Shown here piece by piece: positions 7,364 to 14,715 of a stretch of 20,085 bases of DNA. Numbering within the stretch: the first letter of the stretch is position 1; each line of letters opens with the position of its first letter. The position numbers and the translations under genes were made by a program. A model generated the notes under the pieces. The model had not been told where the DNA came from and did not search any database. It saw only the letters and a program-made list of their open reading frames with translations. Origin of the DNA: Metabacillus rhizolycopersici (GTDB lineage: Bacteria; Bacillota; Bacilli; Bacillales; Bacillaceae); contig NZ_JAIQUM010000081.1 of assembly GCF_020075705.1 (NCBI RefSeq), positions 1-20,085 on the forward strand, written 5' to 3'.

Positions 7364-7397
7364 AGGGATGACTTTAGATTTGAGTTATCCTTTTTTT
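7364..7397 (+). terminator. Orphan terminator
   Basis: AGGGATGAC (7364-7372) pairs with GTTATCCTT (7384-7392) through nine pairs, two of them G-U, and leads into a run of T. The nearest upstream stop codon of a real gene is 280 bp away. Confidence 0.6.
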
Positions 7398-7560
7398 GTA
7401 TATTAGAACGGATGATTGAACAATAGTCAATTTCACGGCATCTTTACACATATTAATAATATTCTTCTTTTATTGTGTTTAACAGTAAGTAAAATTGATT
7501 GAGAGTTTGTGAAAGAATGTACTTAAAGTAATGTGGCAGATTAGTGGAAGAAGAGTTGCT
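7390..7560 (+). repeat. Diverged intergenic repeat, copy 2
   Basis: Partner of 6638-6770, longer because of short insertions. The shared blocks occur in the same order and orientation. Confidence 0.5.
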
Positions 7561-7599
7561 TAACCTCCCTCTTTTATCTCACCCTGATAAAAAATAAAC

Positions 7600-7637
7600 A
7601 ACTGACACTTTAATACTGGACAGTTTGTGTATATAAT
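7600..7637 (+). promoter_or_regulatory. Promoter of the GNAT gene with overlapping short inverted repeat
   Basis: TTTAAT (7609-7614) and TATAAT (7632-7637) are spaced by 17 bp. The -10 box is perfect and the -35 box is weak. AACTG at 7600-7604 and CAGTT at 7621-7625 form an inverted repeat around the -35 box that could be an operator. Confidence 0.5.
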
Positions 7638-7667
7638 TCTACCAAAGAAGAAAAGGAGAGAAGAATT

Positions 7668-8249
7668 ATGGAGATAAAACCAGTAGTATTAATAGGAGAT
7701 AGAGTAAAGATACAACCTATGGAAGATTATCACGTACAGGAATTATTTGATGCGGGAAACAATCCAGATATATGGGCATACATGCCAATGAAGGTTCAAT
7801 CCATTGAAGATATGAAGTACCTTGTGAATGGAGCACTTCAAGCGAGAGAGCAAGGAAGCGAATTTCCTTTTGTTATCTTCGATAAGGATTCGGGGGAAAT
7901 TGTGGGAAGCACTCGTTTTCTTAATATATCCATACCAAACCGTAACTTGGAAATTGGTTGGACATGGCTGTCTCCAACTGTTTGGCGAACTAGAATAAAT
8001 ACAGAATGTAAGTATCTTCTTTTGAAACACTGCTTTGAGACACTTGGGACGATTCGTGTTCAGTTGAAAACAGATAGTCGAAATGTGCGGTCTCAGCAGG
8101 CAATGGAACGGCTGGGTGCGGTAAAAGAAGGAGTGCTTCGGAATCATGTGGTTATGCCTGACGGTTATCTAAGAGACTCTGTTTTTTACAGTATAATCGA
8201 CCAAGAATGGGTGCTAGTGAAGGACAAATTGGAGAGTATGCTACGATAA
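7668..8249 (+). CDS. GNAT-family N-acetyltransferase (RimJ/RimL-like)
   Basis: A 193-residue cytoplasmic acetyltransferase expected to move an acetyl group from acetyl-CoA to an amine. The fold signature is readable: VKIQPMEDYHVQELF at the start, a central GSTRFLNI strand, EIGWTWLSPTVWRTRINTE, and the acetyl-CoA-proximal NVRSQQAMERLGAVKEGVL motif near 138-156. This layout matches RimJ/RimL-type and small-molecule-modifying GNATs of normal length. The ATG has AAAAGGAGAG upstream. It has its own promoter and terminator, so it is a single-gene unit. The substrate cannot be deduced; the next gene encodes an efflux-type transporter, which makes a detoxification role conceivable. Confidence 0.88.
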   Translation: MEIKPVVLIGDRVKIQPMEDYHVQELFDAGNNPDIWAYMPMKVQSIEDMKYLVNGALQAREQGSEFPFVIFDKDSGEIVGSTRFLNISIPNRNLEIGWTWLSPTVWRTRINTECKYLLLKHCFETLGTIRVQLKTDSRNVRSQQAMERLGAVKEGVLRNHVVMPDGYLRDSVFYSIIDQEWVLVKDKLESMLR

Positions 8250-8271
8250 TCCAGTATTTTGGAAGTGTTCC

Positions 8272-8303
8272 TTATTAAACTAAATGGGTGCTAGAGTTGA
8301 AGA
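8272..8303 (+). repeat. Dispersed 3'-tail motif after the GNAT gene
   Basis: TTAAACTAAATGGGTGCTAG followed by AGTTGA. It closely matches 11744-11771 and lies between the stop codon and the terminator, as the other copies do. Confidence 0.45.
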
Positions 8304-8307
8304 TTCA

Positions 8308-8330
8308 GGGTTGCTGCGGCAGCCCTTTTT
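8308..8330 (+). terminator. Terminator of the GNAT gene
   Basis: GGGTTGC pairs with GCAGCCC (one G-U pair) around a TGCG loop and is followed by TTTTT. Confidence 0.85.
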
Positions 8331-8422
8331 GTTGTTCCACTAACGGGAGTTTACTGAACAAGAAGTCCTTTTTATGACTCTAAAGAATATACATATAACA
8401 ATAAGTGTAAAAGGGGGATGTA

Positions 8423-9592
8423 ATGGACTCGCAAGGGAGAGTAAGTTTAAGTGTTGGTTGGATAACTTTGTTTCTAATGGGTACTGATTTATTTGTAGTG
8501 TCTCCGTTACTACCGTTCATTTCGGAAGCGTATAATGTTAGTTCAGCGATGACAGGATGGATGGTAACTGTTTTTGCTGTAACATATGCTATTGTAGCAC
8601 CTTTCTTTGGTTGGGCTTCAGATAAAAATGGAAGAGGGATTTTTATTACGTTTGGGTTATTGTTATTTTCCTTCTCTAATATCTTAACTGCTTTTTCATC
8701 TTCTTTTACCTGGTTAATCATTAGTCGTATTTTAGCTGGTTTGTCGGTTGCTGCGATTACCCCATTGATTTATGCCATTATCGGGGATATTGCACCATCA
8801 AATCGGAGGGGAACTTGGCTTTCTATTGTTATTTCAGGACATTTAACAGCTCTTTGGGCAGGAGCACCAGTCGGTACATTACTAGAGCATTTTCTTGGTT
8901 GGCGTTCAGTATTTGTTGTAATGGCTATTATAGGGATTATATTGGCAGTAGTAAATTTCAAAACGTGGAAATATGTTCCTAAAAGTGATTTTACAAGAAA
9001 TCTATTAGAAGGAAATCTGCTAAGAATACTTGGTTCGGTAAGTGTTACCACCATTTGGGCGATTTCAATGTATGCTCTTTATGTTTACTTAGGTGCGGCT
9101 CTTTATTCCGAAAATAGATTCTCATCATCAGAAATCGCATTAGCTGTTACTTTTTATGGTATTGGTGCTGTTTTAGGAAGTCTTATAAGTGGACAATTTA
9201 CAGATAGGTTTGGAGCAAGGAAGATTTCGAAAGCTACGCTAATTTTTTTGACTGTAATACTCGTTTGTTTAGGAATCTTCTTCTCATCTGGCGATTGGAT
9301 TTATTTCTTTCTGTTCATATGGGCATTGGTTGGGTATGCAGGATTTACATCATACCAAGCACGATTAGCAATCGAATATCCAAAGGAACGAGGAATTGTT
9401 ATGGCGTGGAATAATACGGCTCTGTATATTGGTATTACCATTGGTTCAATGATTGGTGGTTATGTCATATCTAATTGGGGATACCCTTTCCTTCCGTATG
9501 TTTGTAGCATTGCAGCAATCATTAGTTTTGTCCTTAGTACCCAAAAGGTCCAAGAAACAAAAAAAGAATCAGCTTTTCCAGCAGATAGATGA
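8423..9592 (+). CDS. MFS transporter, efflux type
   Basis: A 389-residue polytopic membrane protein of the major facilitator superfamily, with about 12 hydrophobic segments. The loop after TM2 has the family A motif in the form GWASDKNGRG, and the mirrored loop in the second half reads GQFTDRFGARK. The size and the opening MGTDLFVVSPLLPFIS, ending TM1, match the 12-TM drug/sugar efflux group (YdhP/AraJ/Bmr-like). It probably exports a small compound using the proton gradient. AAAGGGGGATG precedes the ATG. It is a separate unit with terminators on both sides. No TetR- or MarR-type regulator is next to it. The substrate is unknown. Confidence 0.9.
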   Translation: MDSQGRVSLSVGWITLFLMGTDLFVVSPLLPFISEAYNVSSAMTGWMVTVFAVTYAIVAPFFGWASDKNGRGIFITFGLLLFSFSNILTAFSSSFTWLIISRILAGLSVAAITPLIYAIIGDIAPSNRRGTWLSIVISGHLTALWAGAPVGTLLEHFLGWRSVFVVMAIIGIILAVVNFKTWKYVPKSDFTRNLLEGNLLRILGSVSVTTIWAISMYALYVYLGAALYSENRFSSSEIALAVTFYGIGAVLGSLISGQFTDRFGARKISKATLIFLTVILVCLGIFFSSGDWIYFFLFIWALVGYAGFTSYQARLAIEYPKERGIVMAWNNTALYIGITIGSMIGGYVISNWGYPFLPYVCSIAAIISFVLSTQKVQETKKESAFPADR

Positions 9593-9637
9593 CCTCAGAA
9601 TGAAGTCTTTTTATTGAAGGTAGCAATAGTTAAACAA

Positions 9638-9678
9638 CACTGAAAAGAACTTGGAAACCAACCAAGTTCTTTTTAGTG
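9638..9678 (+). terminator. Terminator of the MFS gene
   Basis: AAAAGAACTTGG pairs with CCAAGTTCTTTT (12 bp), extended outward by CAC/GTG. The T-rich right arm acts as the tail. It is nearly symmetric, so it may work in both directions. Its core resembles the terminator at 11783-11813. Confidence 0.8.
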
Positions 9679-9689
9679 TGTCACGAAGC

Positions 9690-9745
9690 GATTTGAGGTT
9701 AGAGAATCCATAAATAACACCGTCTACAGACGCTCAGAATGGCTC
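9690..9745 (+). repeat. Diverged repeat left of the ECF module
   Basis: The stretch aligns with 11832-11885 at roughly 70 percent by eye, with shared blocks GATTTGA, AGAGAATC, ATAAA, CAGACGC and GCTC. Both copies come shortly after a look-alike terminator. Confidence 0.5.
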
Positions 9746-10066
9746 GTGGTAGCTTATGTAGTTACTTAGATTTAGATACACACAAACACAATCCACAATC
9801 TGGTGTCCAAGTTGAGCAGTTACGCCTACCCTTTTGATGATACTCTTGCATATCAATATTACAATGTACTACTCTCTCGTTAGGGGTGATGCCCCTTTCT
9901 ACTTTTCGCTCCCTCTCATCCCCCACTACCTTTGATTTTAATATCTAGCTTAATAGATAATCTATTTTTGTTCGTTTGCACTTTACAGGGATTTTGTGAT
10001 TAAAGAACACAAAAATAGAGGAAAAAGGTTTAGTTTCGAGAAATTTGTTAAAGGTTGTGTGTAAAT

Positions 10067-10093
10067 AAGACAGTTGATTAGGTCTGTCTTTTT
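10067..10093 (+). terminator. Terminator upstream of the ECF promoter
   Basis: AAGACAG pairs with CTGTCTT (7 bp, 10-nt loop), followed by TTT. It follows no intact gene. Confidence 0.55.
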
Positions 10094-10129
10094 GACAAAG
10101 TTAATCAGTTCATCAAGAAAATAAATACT

Positions 10130-10156
10130 TGTAACCTTTACATAGGCTCAAACGAT
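10130..10156 (+). promoter_or_regulatory. Probable autoregulated ECF-type promoter
   Basis: TGTAAC at 10130-10135 resembles the AAC-containing -35 element of ECF sigma promoters, and CGAT at 10153-10156 the -10 element, with a 17-bp spacer. It lies just upstream of the sigma gene, where ECF factors usually activate themselves. Confidence 0.5.
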
Positions 10157-10187
10157 TAATATATGTAAACAAAAAGGGGGGAACGAT

Positions 10188-10727
10188 TTGATTGACAATC
10201 AGAAGTTAGAGGAAAAGATTGTTGAAATTTATAATCACCATTATTTGGACGTGTATCGATTCCTTGTATGTTTTTCTGGAAATCAAAATGATGCAGAGGA
10301 TTTAACACAAGAAGTGTTTATTCGTGTCCTCAATAACTTCTCTAACATTAACAGTATCATCAACTTAAAAACATGGATTTTTTCAATTGCTAAGCACGTT
10401 GCTATTGACCACTATCGTAAAAAAAGATTTTCTTCCCTCATAAAGGATGGATTTTTTAAACAAATCGTTTCAACTGAAAAAGAACCCACTGAATTAATTG
10501 AACAAAATGAAATGAAAAAGCTAGTTCACTCAGCAATTTCAAAGTTAAAACCAAACTATAGGGCAGTAGTAATACTAAGAGGTATAAACGAATTTTCAAT
10601 AAGAGAGACATCTGAAATACTTCAATGTAGTGAGTCAAAGGTAAAGGTGGATTATCATAGAGCCTTAAAAGAACTTAAGAAGAAATTGAACATAAATGCA
10701 GAGGAGGTTATTGGAAATGCAAACTGA
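10188..10727 (+). CDS. ECF-type RNA polymerase sigma factor
   Basis: A 179-residue extracytoplasmic-function sigma factor that would direct RNA polymerase to a small regulon. Region 2 (about 14-81) contains the core-binding block DAEDLTQEVFIRVLNNF and the -10 recognition stretch KTWIFSIAKHVAIDHYRKKR. Region 4 (about 110-166) has the helix-turn-helix FSIRETSEILQCSESKVKVD. It lacks regions 1 and 3, as expected for the ECF group. The start is TTG with GGGGGG 5 nt upstream. The gene overlaps the next by 11 nt (ATGCAAACTGA), so the two products are made together. The partner carries a single membrane segment and is the likely anti-sigma factor. An ECF-like promoter lies upstream, suggesting self-activation. 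Confidence 0.92.
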   Translation: MIDNQKLEEKIVEIYNHHYLDVYRFLVCFSGNQNDAEDLTQEVFIRVLNNFSNINSIINLKTWIFSIAKHVAIDHYRKKRFSSLIKDGFFKQIVSTEKEPTELIEQNEMKKLVHSAISKLKPNYRAVVILRGINEFSIRETSEILQCSESKVKVDYHRALKELKKKLNINAEEVIGNAN

Positions 10728-11742
10728 TAAGGATTTGTTTAACCTCATTAAAGAAGCATATCCCCTCAACCCTAGAGAGGAGTTTGTATCATCTACTTCT
10801 AATAAACTTAGACAAAGTGCAAGGAAACTAAATAGAAAAAGTAGAATTAAACAATTCTCTTTTGCTTCAACCAACATTGCAATCTGTGCCATCGTTATTT
10901 CGTGGTTTTTCTTTTATGGAGGAATAGATATACTTACGAATAATCTTAACTCCTTTGGTGAAAGAAATTCGTCAACTTCAGTTAATGAACAAGAACCTTT
11001 AGTTTATATATACCAATCACATAATACAGAGTCATTTTTAACAGAAGCTAAAGTGAAGGAACCTAACAAAGCACTTCACGAAACCAAAAACATAACATTA
11101 GTTGGTGAAAGATTAAAACAATCATTACAAGAAAAAGGCATTAATTCAATCCATGATAAAACCAATATAATGGAAATTCTAAATGAACAAGGCTTATCAT
11201 TTGGTGAAGCTTATAAAATTTCAAGAGAGCCACTAGAAGATGCCATAGATGAAAATAAAAATATTAAAATGGTATTTGATATACACAGAGATTCACGAAA
11301 AAGAAGTGATACAACCATTAAAATGAATGGAAAAGATTTCCCAAGGATTGCATTCACTGTATCTAGTTCAAGTGTAAATTATGAGGGAAATTTAAAGTTT
11401 GCCCAACTCCTCCATAGTAAAATTGAAGAAAAATATCCTAGCTTATCAAGAGGAGTAATTGTTAAAGACAATCCACAAAAACAAAATACTTACAATCAAG
11501 ATGTTTTGGATAACTCAGTCTTGTTAGAAATAGGTGGAGTCGAAAACACGTTGCAGGAGGAATATAGAACCGTAGATGTCCTTGCAGAGGTTATAAAAGA
11601 CATCCTAGTTACTTCAAAACAAACAGATATTACCACAGTAATATCTGTTGAAGAACAAAACATGATAGAAAATATGTCCGTTAAAGAGGGATTTGTACCA
11701 CAAGAGAATGGAACAGGGTTCTTTTTTACAAAAGAAAAATAG
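10717..11742 (+). CDS. Anti-sigma-like membrane protein with SpoIIP-type hydrolase domain
   Basis: A 341-residue single-pass membrane protein. Residues 1-46 are a short cytoplasmic region like those of ECF anti-sigma factors, about 50-70 is a membrane helix, and about 94-310 resembles the SpoIIP peptidoglycan amidase/endopeptidase domain. Family hallmarks are kept: His102 and Glu105 (VYIYQSHNTES), His190 (FDIHRDSR), the SRGV and YNQDVLDNSV stretches, and Glu271 (LLEIGGVENTLQEEYR). True SpoIIP acts in septal peptidoglycan during engulfment; this version is joined to an anti-sigma-like tail and encoded with a sigma gene, so it probably senses or cuts the wall and releases the sigma factor. The ATG at 10717 is chosen because AGGAGG lies 9 nt upstream; an in-frame ATG at 10696 has none. 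Confidence 0.85.
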   Translation: MQTDKDLFNLIKEAYPLNPREEFVSSTSNKLRQSARKLNRKSRIKQFSFASTNIAICAIVISWFFFYGGIDILTNNLNSFGERNSSTSVNEQEPLVYIYQSHNTESFLTEAKVKEPNKALHETKNITLVGERLKQSLQEKGINSIHDKTNIMEILNEQGLSFGEAYKISREPLEDAIDENKNIKMVFDIHRDSRKRSDTTIKMNGKDFPRIAFTVSSSSVNYEGNLKFAQLLHSKIEEKYPSLSRGVIVKDNPQKQNTYNQDVLDNSVLLEIGGVENTLQEEYRTVDVLAEVIKDILVTSKQTDITTVISVEEQNMIENMSVKEGFVPQENGTGFFFTKEK

Positions 11743-11743
11743 T

Positions 11744-11771
11744 TGTTAAACTAATGGATGCAAGAGTTGAA
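11744..11771 (+). repeat. Dispersed 3'-tail motif after the SpoIIP-like gene
   Basis: GTTAAACTAATGGATGCAAG followed by AGTTGAA. It is nearly the same as 8272-8303 and again sits between a stop codon and a terminator. Confidence 0.45.
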
Positions 11772-11782
11772 TAACAAATCTT

Positions 11783-11813
11783 AAAGGACTTGGATACTCT
11801 CCAAGTCCTTTTT
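11783..11813 (+). terminator. Terminator of the ECF/SpoIIP-like operon
   Basis: AAGGACTTGG (11784-11793) pairs perfectly with CCAAGTCCTT (11801-11810), 7-nt loop, then TTT. The stem sequence resembles that of the MFS terminator. Confidence 0.9.
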
Positions 11814-11831
11814 GTTCTAATTATAAAGTTG

Positions 11832-11885
11832 ATTTGATGCTCAGAGAATCATAAAGCATACTCCTGCAGACGCTTAGATTTGCTC
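11832..11885 (+). repeat. Diverged repeat right of the ECF module
   Basis: Partner of 9690-9745. The two copies enclose the sigma/anti-sigma pair and its promoter. Confidence 0.5.
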
Positions 11886-12147
11886 AACAGAAGTTACAAG
11901 GCTTCTAGGTAGTGAATCTCAGGATTCAATCTGATGGTGCTATGTAAGCTTCGTATCGCTTAACGCAAATCCACATTCCTCCGCATCGCTTGCGTGGGGG
12001 GAGGTATCCCTCTCTTCTTACAGTACCACTGAGTAACTTCTAGGTGTTACTTCGTTCCACAATAAATAACTAGCTGTTTGGCTAAAGAATCCTACTCTCG
12101 CCTCCAACGATGCTATTGGTACATGCACATTGCAAAGTTTTATGAGT

Positions 12148-12173
12148 AGCATCAAGAGTGATGCTCTTTTTTT
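12148..12173 (+). terminator. Orphan terminator before the defence-like cluster
   Basis: AGCATCA (12148-12154) pairs with TGATGCT (12159-12165) around a 4-nt loop, followed by C and eight T. No gene precedes it within 400 bp. Confidence 0.75.
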
Positions 12174-12223
12174 ACCAATATGGTATGATTTTCCTATATA
12201 ATTTTAAAAGGAGTACTTCCCTT

Positions 12224-12435
12224 ATGAAGATAGCATTAGTAAGTTGTACTAAATTAAAAGCCGATTATCCATGCAGTGCTAGAGAGATGTACCAAGAGTC
12301 AACTTTGTTTAAGAAAGCTGTTAAATTTATTGAACAGAAAGATTATGATGACTGGTTTGTATTATCTGCAATATTCCATTTCAGGGAAAAGCCATGGAAG
12401 AGCAGTCAATGTATTACATAGAAAACATGAAATAA
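12224..12435 (+). pseudogene. DUF6884-like gene with internal deletion and frameshift
   Basis: The N-terminal 49 residues are typical of the DUF6884 family: MKIALVSCTKLKADYPCSAR, EMYQESTLF and DDWFVLSA, from an ATG with AAGGAG upstream. After LSA the expected KYGLL continuation is missing. Shifted by one frame from about 12370, the text reads NIPFQGKAMEEQSMYYIENM and stops at 12433-12435, which resembles the C-terminal end of the same family (PLxGxxIGxQ-type ending). So both ends remain and the middle, perhaps 60 to 80 codons, is gone. Intact members are found beside restriction and defence genes; the function is not established. The reading of the 3' remnant is from memory of the family and should be aligned. 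Confidence 0.7.
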
Positions 12436-12463
12436 TATCAGTATCAAGTGTGAGGGATATGAA

Positions 12464-13480
12464 ATGTCAAAAGACCCATATATCGGAAGAGGGCATGTTA
12501 TAAAAGCTATTCAAAAGATAGGAAAGGAAGGAATGCCTTGGAGAAAACGTTCAAAAAGGTATCATCTAATTCATGAAAATAACTTTTATCCACCTAATTA
12601 CGTATTATTAGTTGCAAGGGAATTTGCAGACGATGAGGAGTACCTACCTTCCTACAATGCTAATGCAATTCACCCTAGGGTATTATTGGAAAGTCTAGGC
12701 TTTACAATAGTTGAAATTTCAGATATTACATATGAGGATTGGGTAATAGACGAAATTGTTTATGAATTTCTTTTTCATTCACGCCAACGCTCCTACGAAT
12801 GGCTTGATGAACATATACTAGAGTTAAATCCTAAAGTTAGTCGTGGGTCTCATGCGTTGGCATTACTGAATTATATCGGATTAAATGATAAACATAAATG
12901 GATGTGTGAAGATTTAAGTATAGATGAAGCTATAAATCTATTAGAACAGCATGATTCTGAATTTAGTTTAGTTATTCAATCTCTTCAAAGATATGAACAA
13001 CGAGATAACGTTGATTTAGACCGAGTGGTGGAGTCTGCATCAGAAGAGTATATTGAATTAGAATCAATTGTCACAGCAGTAAAAGATACAGTTGAAGTAA
13101 CAGAGACTGAAAGAGAACAAGTCATTAAAAGTAGAATAGGTCAATCGACGTTTAAAAAGGCTCTTTTAGATACGGAAAAGAAATGTAAGTTATGTGGTGT
13201 CTCAGATGAACGGTTTCTTGTAGCAAGTCATATTAAGCCATGGAGTCAATCTAATAATCAAGAACGGTTAGATGTGAATAATGGTTTGTTATTATGTCCT
13301 AACCATGATTTATTGTTTGATAAGGGTTATATTAGTTTTGATGCTGATGGAACAATTCTAATTTCAGATGGCTTAGATGAAGGGACAAGATTATTTTTAA
13401 ATGTTAATAAAACTATGCATATTAGTATGAATGAAGGTCAACAGCAGTATATGAAATGGCATAGGGAGAATGTTTTTTAG
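12464..13480 (+). CDS. HNH endonuclease with ScoMcrA-like N-terminal domain
   Basis: A 338-residue predicted DNA nuclease. The C-terminal HNH domain is complete: Cys241-x2-Cys244 (CKLCGV), His256 in ASHIKPW, Asn272/Asn273 in DVNNGLLL, and Cys278-x2-His281 (CPNHD), followed by FDKGYISFDADGTILIS, typical of the HNH_2 group. The N-terminus (about 5-85: HVIKAIQKIG, YHLIHENNFYPPNYVLLVA) resembles the head domain of the type IV restriction enzyme ScoMcrA. The middle (about 90-220) is helical and unassigned. That combination suggests restriction of modified or foreign DNA. The ATG has GAGGG 7 nt upstream. The gene follows the broken DUF6884 gene by 28 nt and was probably cotranscribed with it. No methyltransferase is nearby, as expected for a type IV-like enzyme. 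Confidence 0.85.
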   Translation: MSKDPYIGRGHVIKAIQKIGKEGMPWRKRSKRYHLIHENNFYPPNYVLLVAREFADDEEYLPSYNANAIHPRVLLESLGFTIVEISDITYEDWVIDEIVYEFLFHSRQRSYEWLDEHILELNPKVSRGSHALALLNYIGLNDKHKWMCEDLSIDEAINLLEQHDSEFSLVIQSLQRYEQRDNVDLDRVVESASEEYIELESIVTAVKDTVEVTETEREQVIKSRIGQSTFKKALLDTEKKCKLCGVSDERFLVASHIKPWSQSNNQERLDVNNGLLLCPNHDLLFDKGYISFDADGTILISDGLDEGTRLFLNVNKTMHISMNEGQQQYMKWHRENVF

Positions 13481-13575
13481 ACAATGTAAATTTGATGATA
13501 GAAAAAAGTAAGATTTTTTGTAATAACAGAGAATAAAAATGGTAGATTAATTATGAAATGAAAGGAGAAAATGCA

Positions 13576-14631
13576 GTGGATAAAATACTTTACTTTCCAT
13601 CGATTTCTATTCCTAAAAGCCAATGGCTAATGGGGTCATTGTTTTATTGGGATAAGGTAGGTTCTATCGTACCTCTAGAATTTTTAGATGAACCAAGCTT
13701 GCTAGGGGAGCATATGAGAAAACTAGTAGAGGCTAAGTTGATTGAGCAGGTAGTACCAGAGGAGTATTTATGGAATATACCAAACTTTGAAGAGGCATTC
13801 ATAGATTTTATTGATAATAATCCTGTATTTCTACCCATCTCTAATTTGGGAAAGCTGGGATTAATTGGTCAGAATGGAGTAATAAAAACAACAACAGAGA
13901 TACATATGGGGAAGCTTAGAAGTCTTGGACAAAAGCTAGAACAAAGAGGATTAGCAACTAAAGGAAGAGGGGCGTGGTACACTGTAGAGGGGTATACAGC
14001 ATCTAATTTTATGACATATCTTGCAACAGTACTAGGAACAATTACAGAGTATACACCTCTCACTGATAGTTATAATGAATTATCCTATTTCCTTCCTAAA
14101 ACAGAGAAGGAGAACACCCGTGAAATATTCATAGAACAACTTCGGGCAAAAGTAATTGAGAAAGTATTACCTGTTCCTGCTTCTGTTGAAGACCCATACG
14201 ATATTTATCGGTTTAAGGAGAAGCATTGTGATGAGCTAGCGAGATTTCGTAGACACGTAGAAGAGTTTATTCTTAATCTAGAACTCCTTCCAGAATATCA
14301 AGTTGAAGAAAGGATAAAGTTGTTTGCTGAAAATTCAGAGGATGAAATCAGATATATTTCAGATAGAATGAAATCTTTTAAATGGAGAATGATAAATTTT
14401 GCTACATTTTGTTCAATAGCCTCTCCAGCTCTAGGTTTAGTGAAAGGGATATCTGAAGATAGTAAACTAGATACTGCAAGTGCAACTATCGGGTTATTAG
14501 GTGCAGTTGGTGCGGCACTTAGTAGGGAGAAAATAATAGAAATTGAGCGTCGACCATTGGCATATGCTGCTATAGTTGAGAGGCAATTTAATAGACAATC
14601 GTCTAACAACTGTTCTACACCAAGTTACTAA
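13576..14631 (+). CDS. DUF6236-like protein, possible membrane association
   Basis: A 351-residue protein of unknown function. The beginning (KILYFPSISIPKSQWLMGSL then FYWDKVGSIVP) matches how I remember the DUF6236 family, whose members often lie in defence-type islands. The middle is acidic and helical. Near the C-terminus are two hydrophobic stretches, about 269-286 (MINFATFCSIASPALGLV) and 299-314 (ASATIGLLGAVGAALS), which could form a membrane hairpin or a buried helix pair. I prefer the GTG at 13576 because AAAGGAG lies 8 nt before it; the ATG at 13558 has no binding site. Ninety-five nt separate it from the HNH gene upstream and 84 nt from the HEPN gene downstream, and no strong terminator lies between, so one transcript is plausible. 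Confidence 0.75.
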   Translation: MDKILYFPSISIPKSQWLMGSLFYWDKVGSIVPLEFLDEPSLLGEHMRKLVEAKLIEQVVPEEYLWNIPNFEEAFIDFIDNNPVFLPISNLGKLGLIGQNGVIKTTTEIHMGKLRSLGQKLEQRGLATKGRGAWYTVEGYTASNFMTYLATVLGTITEYTPLTDSYNELSYFLPKTEKENTREIFIEQLRAKVIEKVLPVPASVEDPYDIYRFKEKHCDELARFRRHVEEFILNLELLPEYQVEERIKLFAENSEDEIRYISDRMKSFKWRMINFATFCSIASPALGLVKGISEDSKLDTASATIGLLGAVGAALSREKIIEIERRPLAYAAIVERQFNRQSSNNCSTPSY

Positions 14632-14715
14632 TACTAATGATTAAAGTAGTTTGATTTTAAGAAGTTAAATAATATCAAAATGTTTAGCCTTTTAAATAGT
14701 GAGGAGAGTGTGGAG

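Larger units (their letters stand above)
7085..7667. other. Gene-free stretch between the zinc-ribbon and GNAT genes
   Basis: No supported gene. It holds a terminator-like hairpin at 7364-7397 that follows no intact gene, the second copy of the diverged repeat (7390-7560), copies of a dispersed AACGGGTGC-type motif, and the GNAT promoter. The orphan terminator suggests that a gene has been lost from 7100-7360. Confidence 0.4.
9593..10187. other. Gene-free stretch before the ECF sigma gene
   Basis: It holds the MFS terminator, the left copy of a diverged repeat (9690-9745), a short GGGG-TGATG-CCCC hairpin near 9885, another terminator (10067-10093) and the ECF-type promoter. No supported coding frame. 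The second terminator follows no intact gene and isolates the sigma promoter from readthrough. Confidence 0.45.
11743..12223. other. Gene-free stretch after the ECF module
   Basis: It contains the module terminator, the right copy of the diverged repeat, a GC-rich hairpin near 11978-11996 (CGCATCGCTTGCG), and an orphan terminator at 12148. No gene of any length is supported, so a gene seems to have decayed here. Possible -10 boxes (TATGAT at 12184 and TATAAT at 12197) precede the DUF6884 pseudogene, without a good -35. Confidence 0.4.

Noticed and set aside
7743..8147. 134-codon minus-strand frame
   Set aside because: Antisense shadow of the GNAT gene, which has full family motifs.
8770..9054. 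94-codon minus-strand frame
   Set aside because: Antisense to the MFS gene, whose composition explains the open frame.
14298..14609. 103-codon minus-strand frame
   Set aside because: Antisense to the DUF6236-like gene, no binding site.
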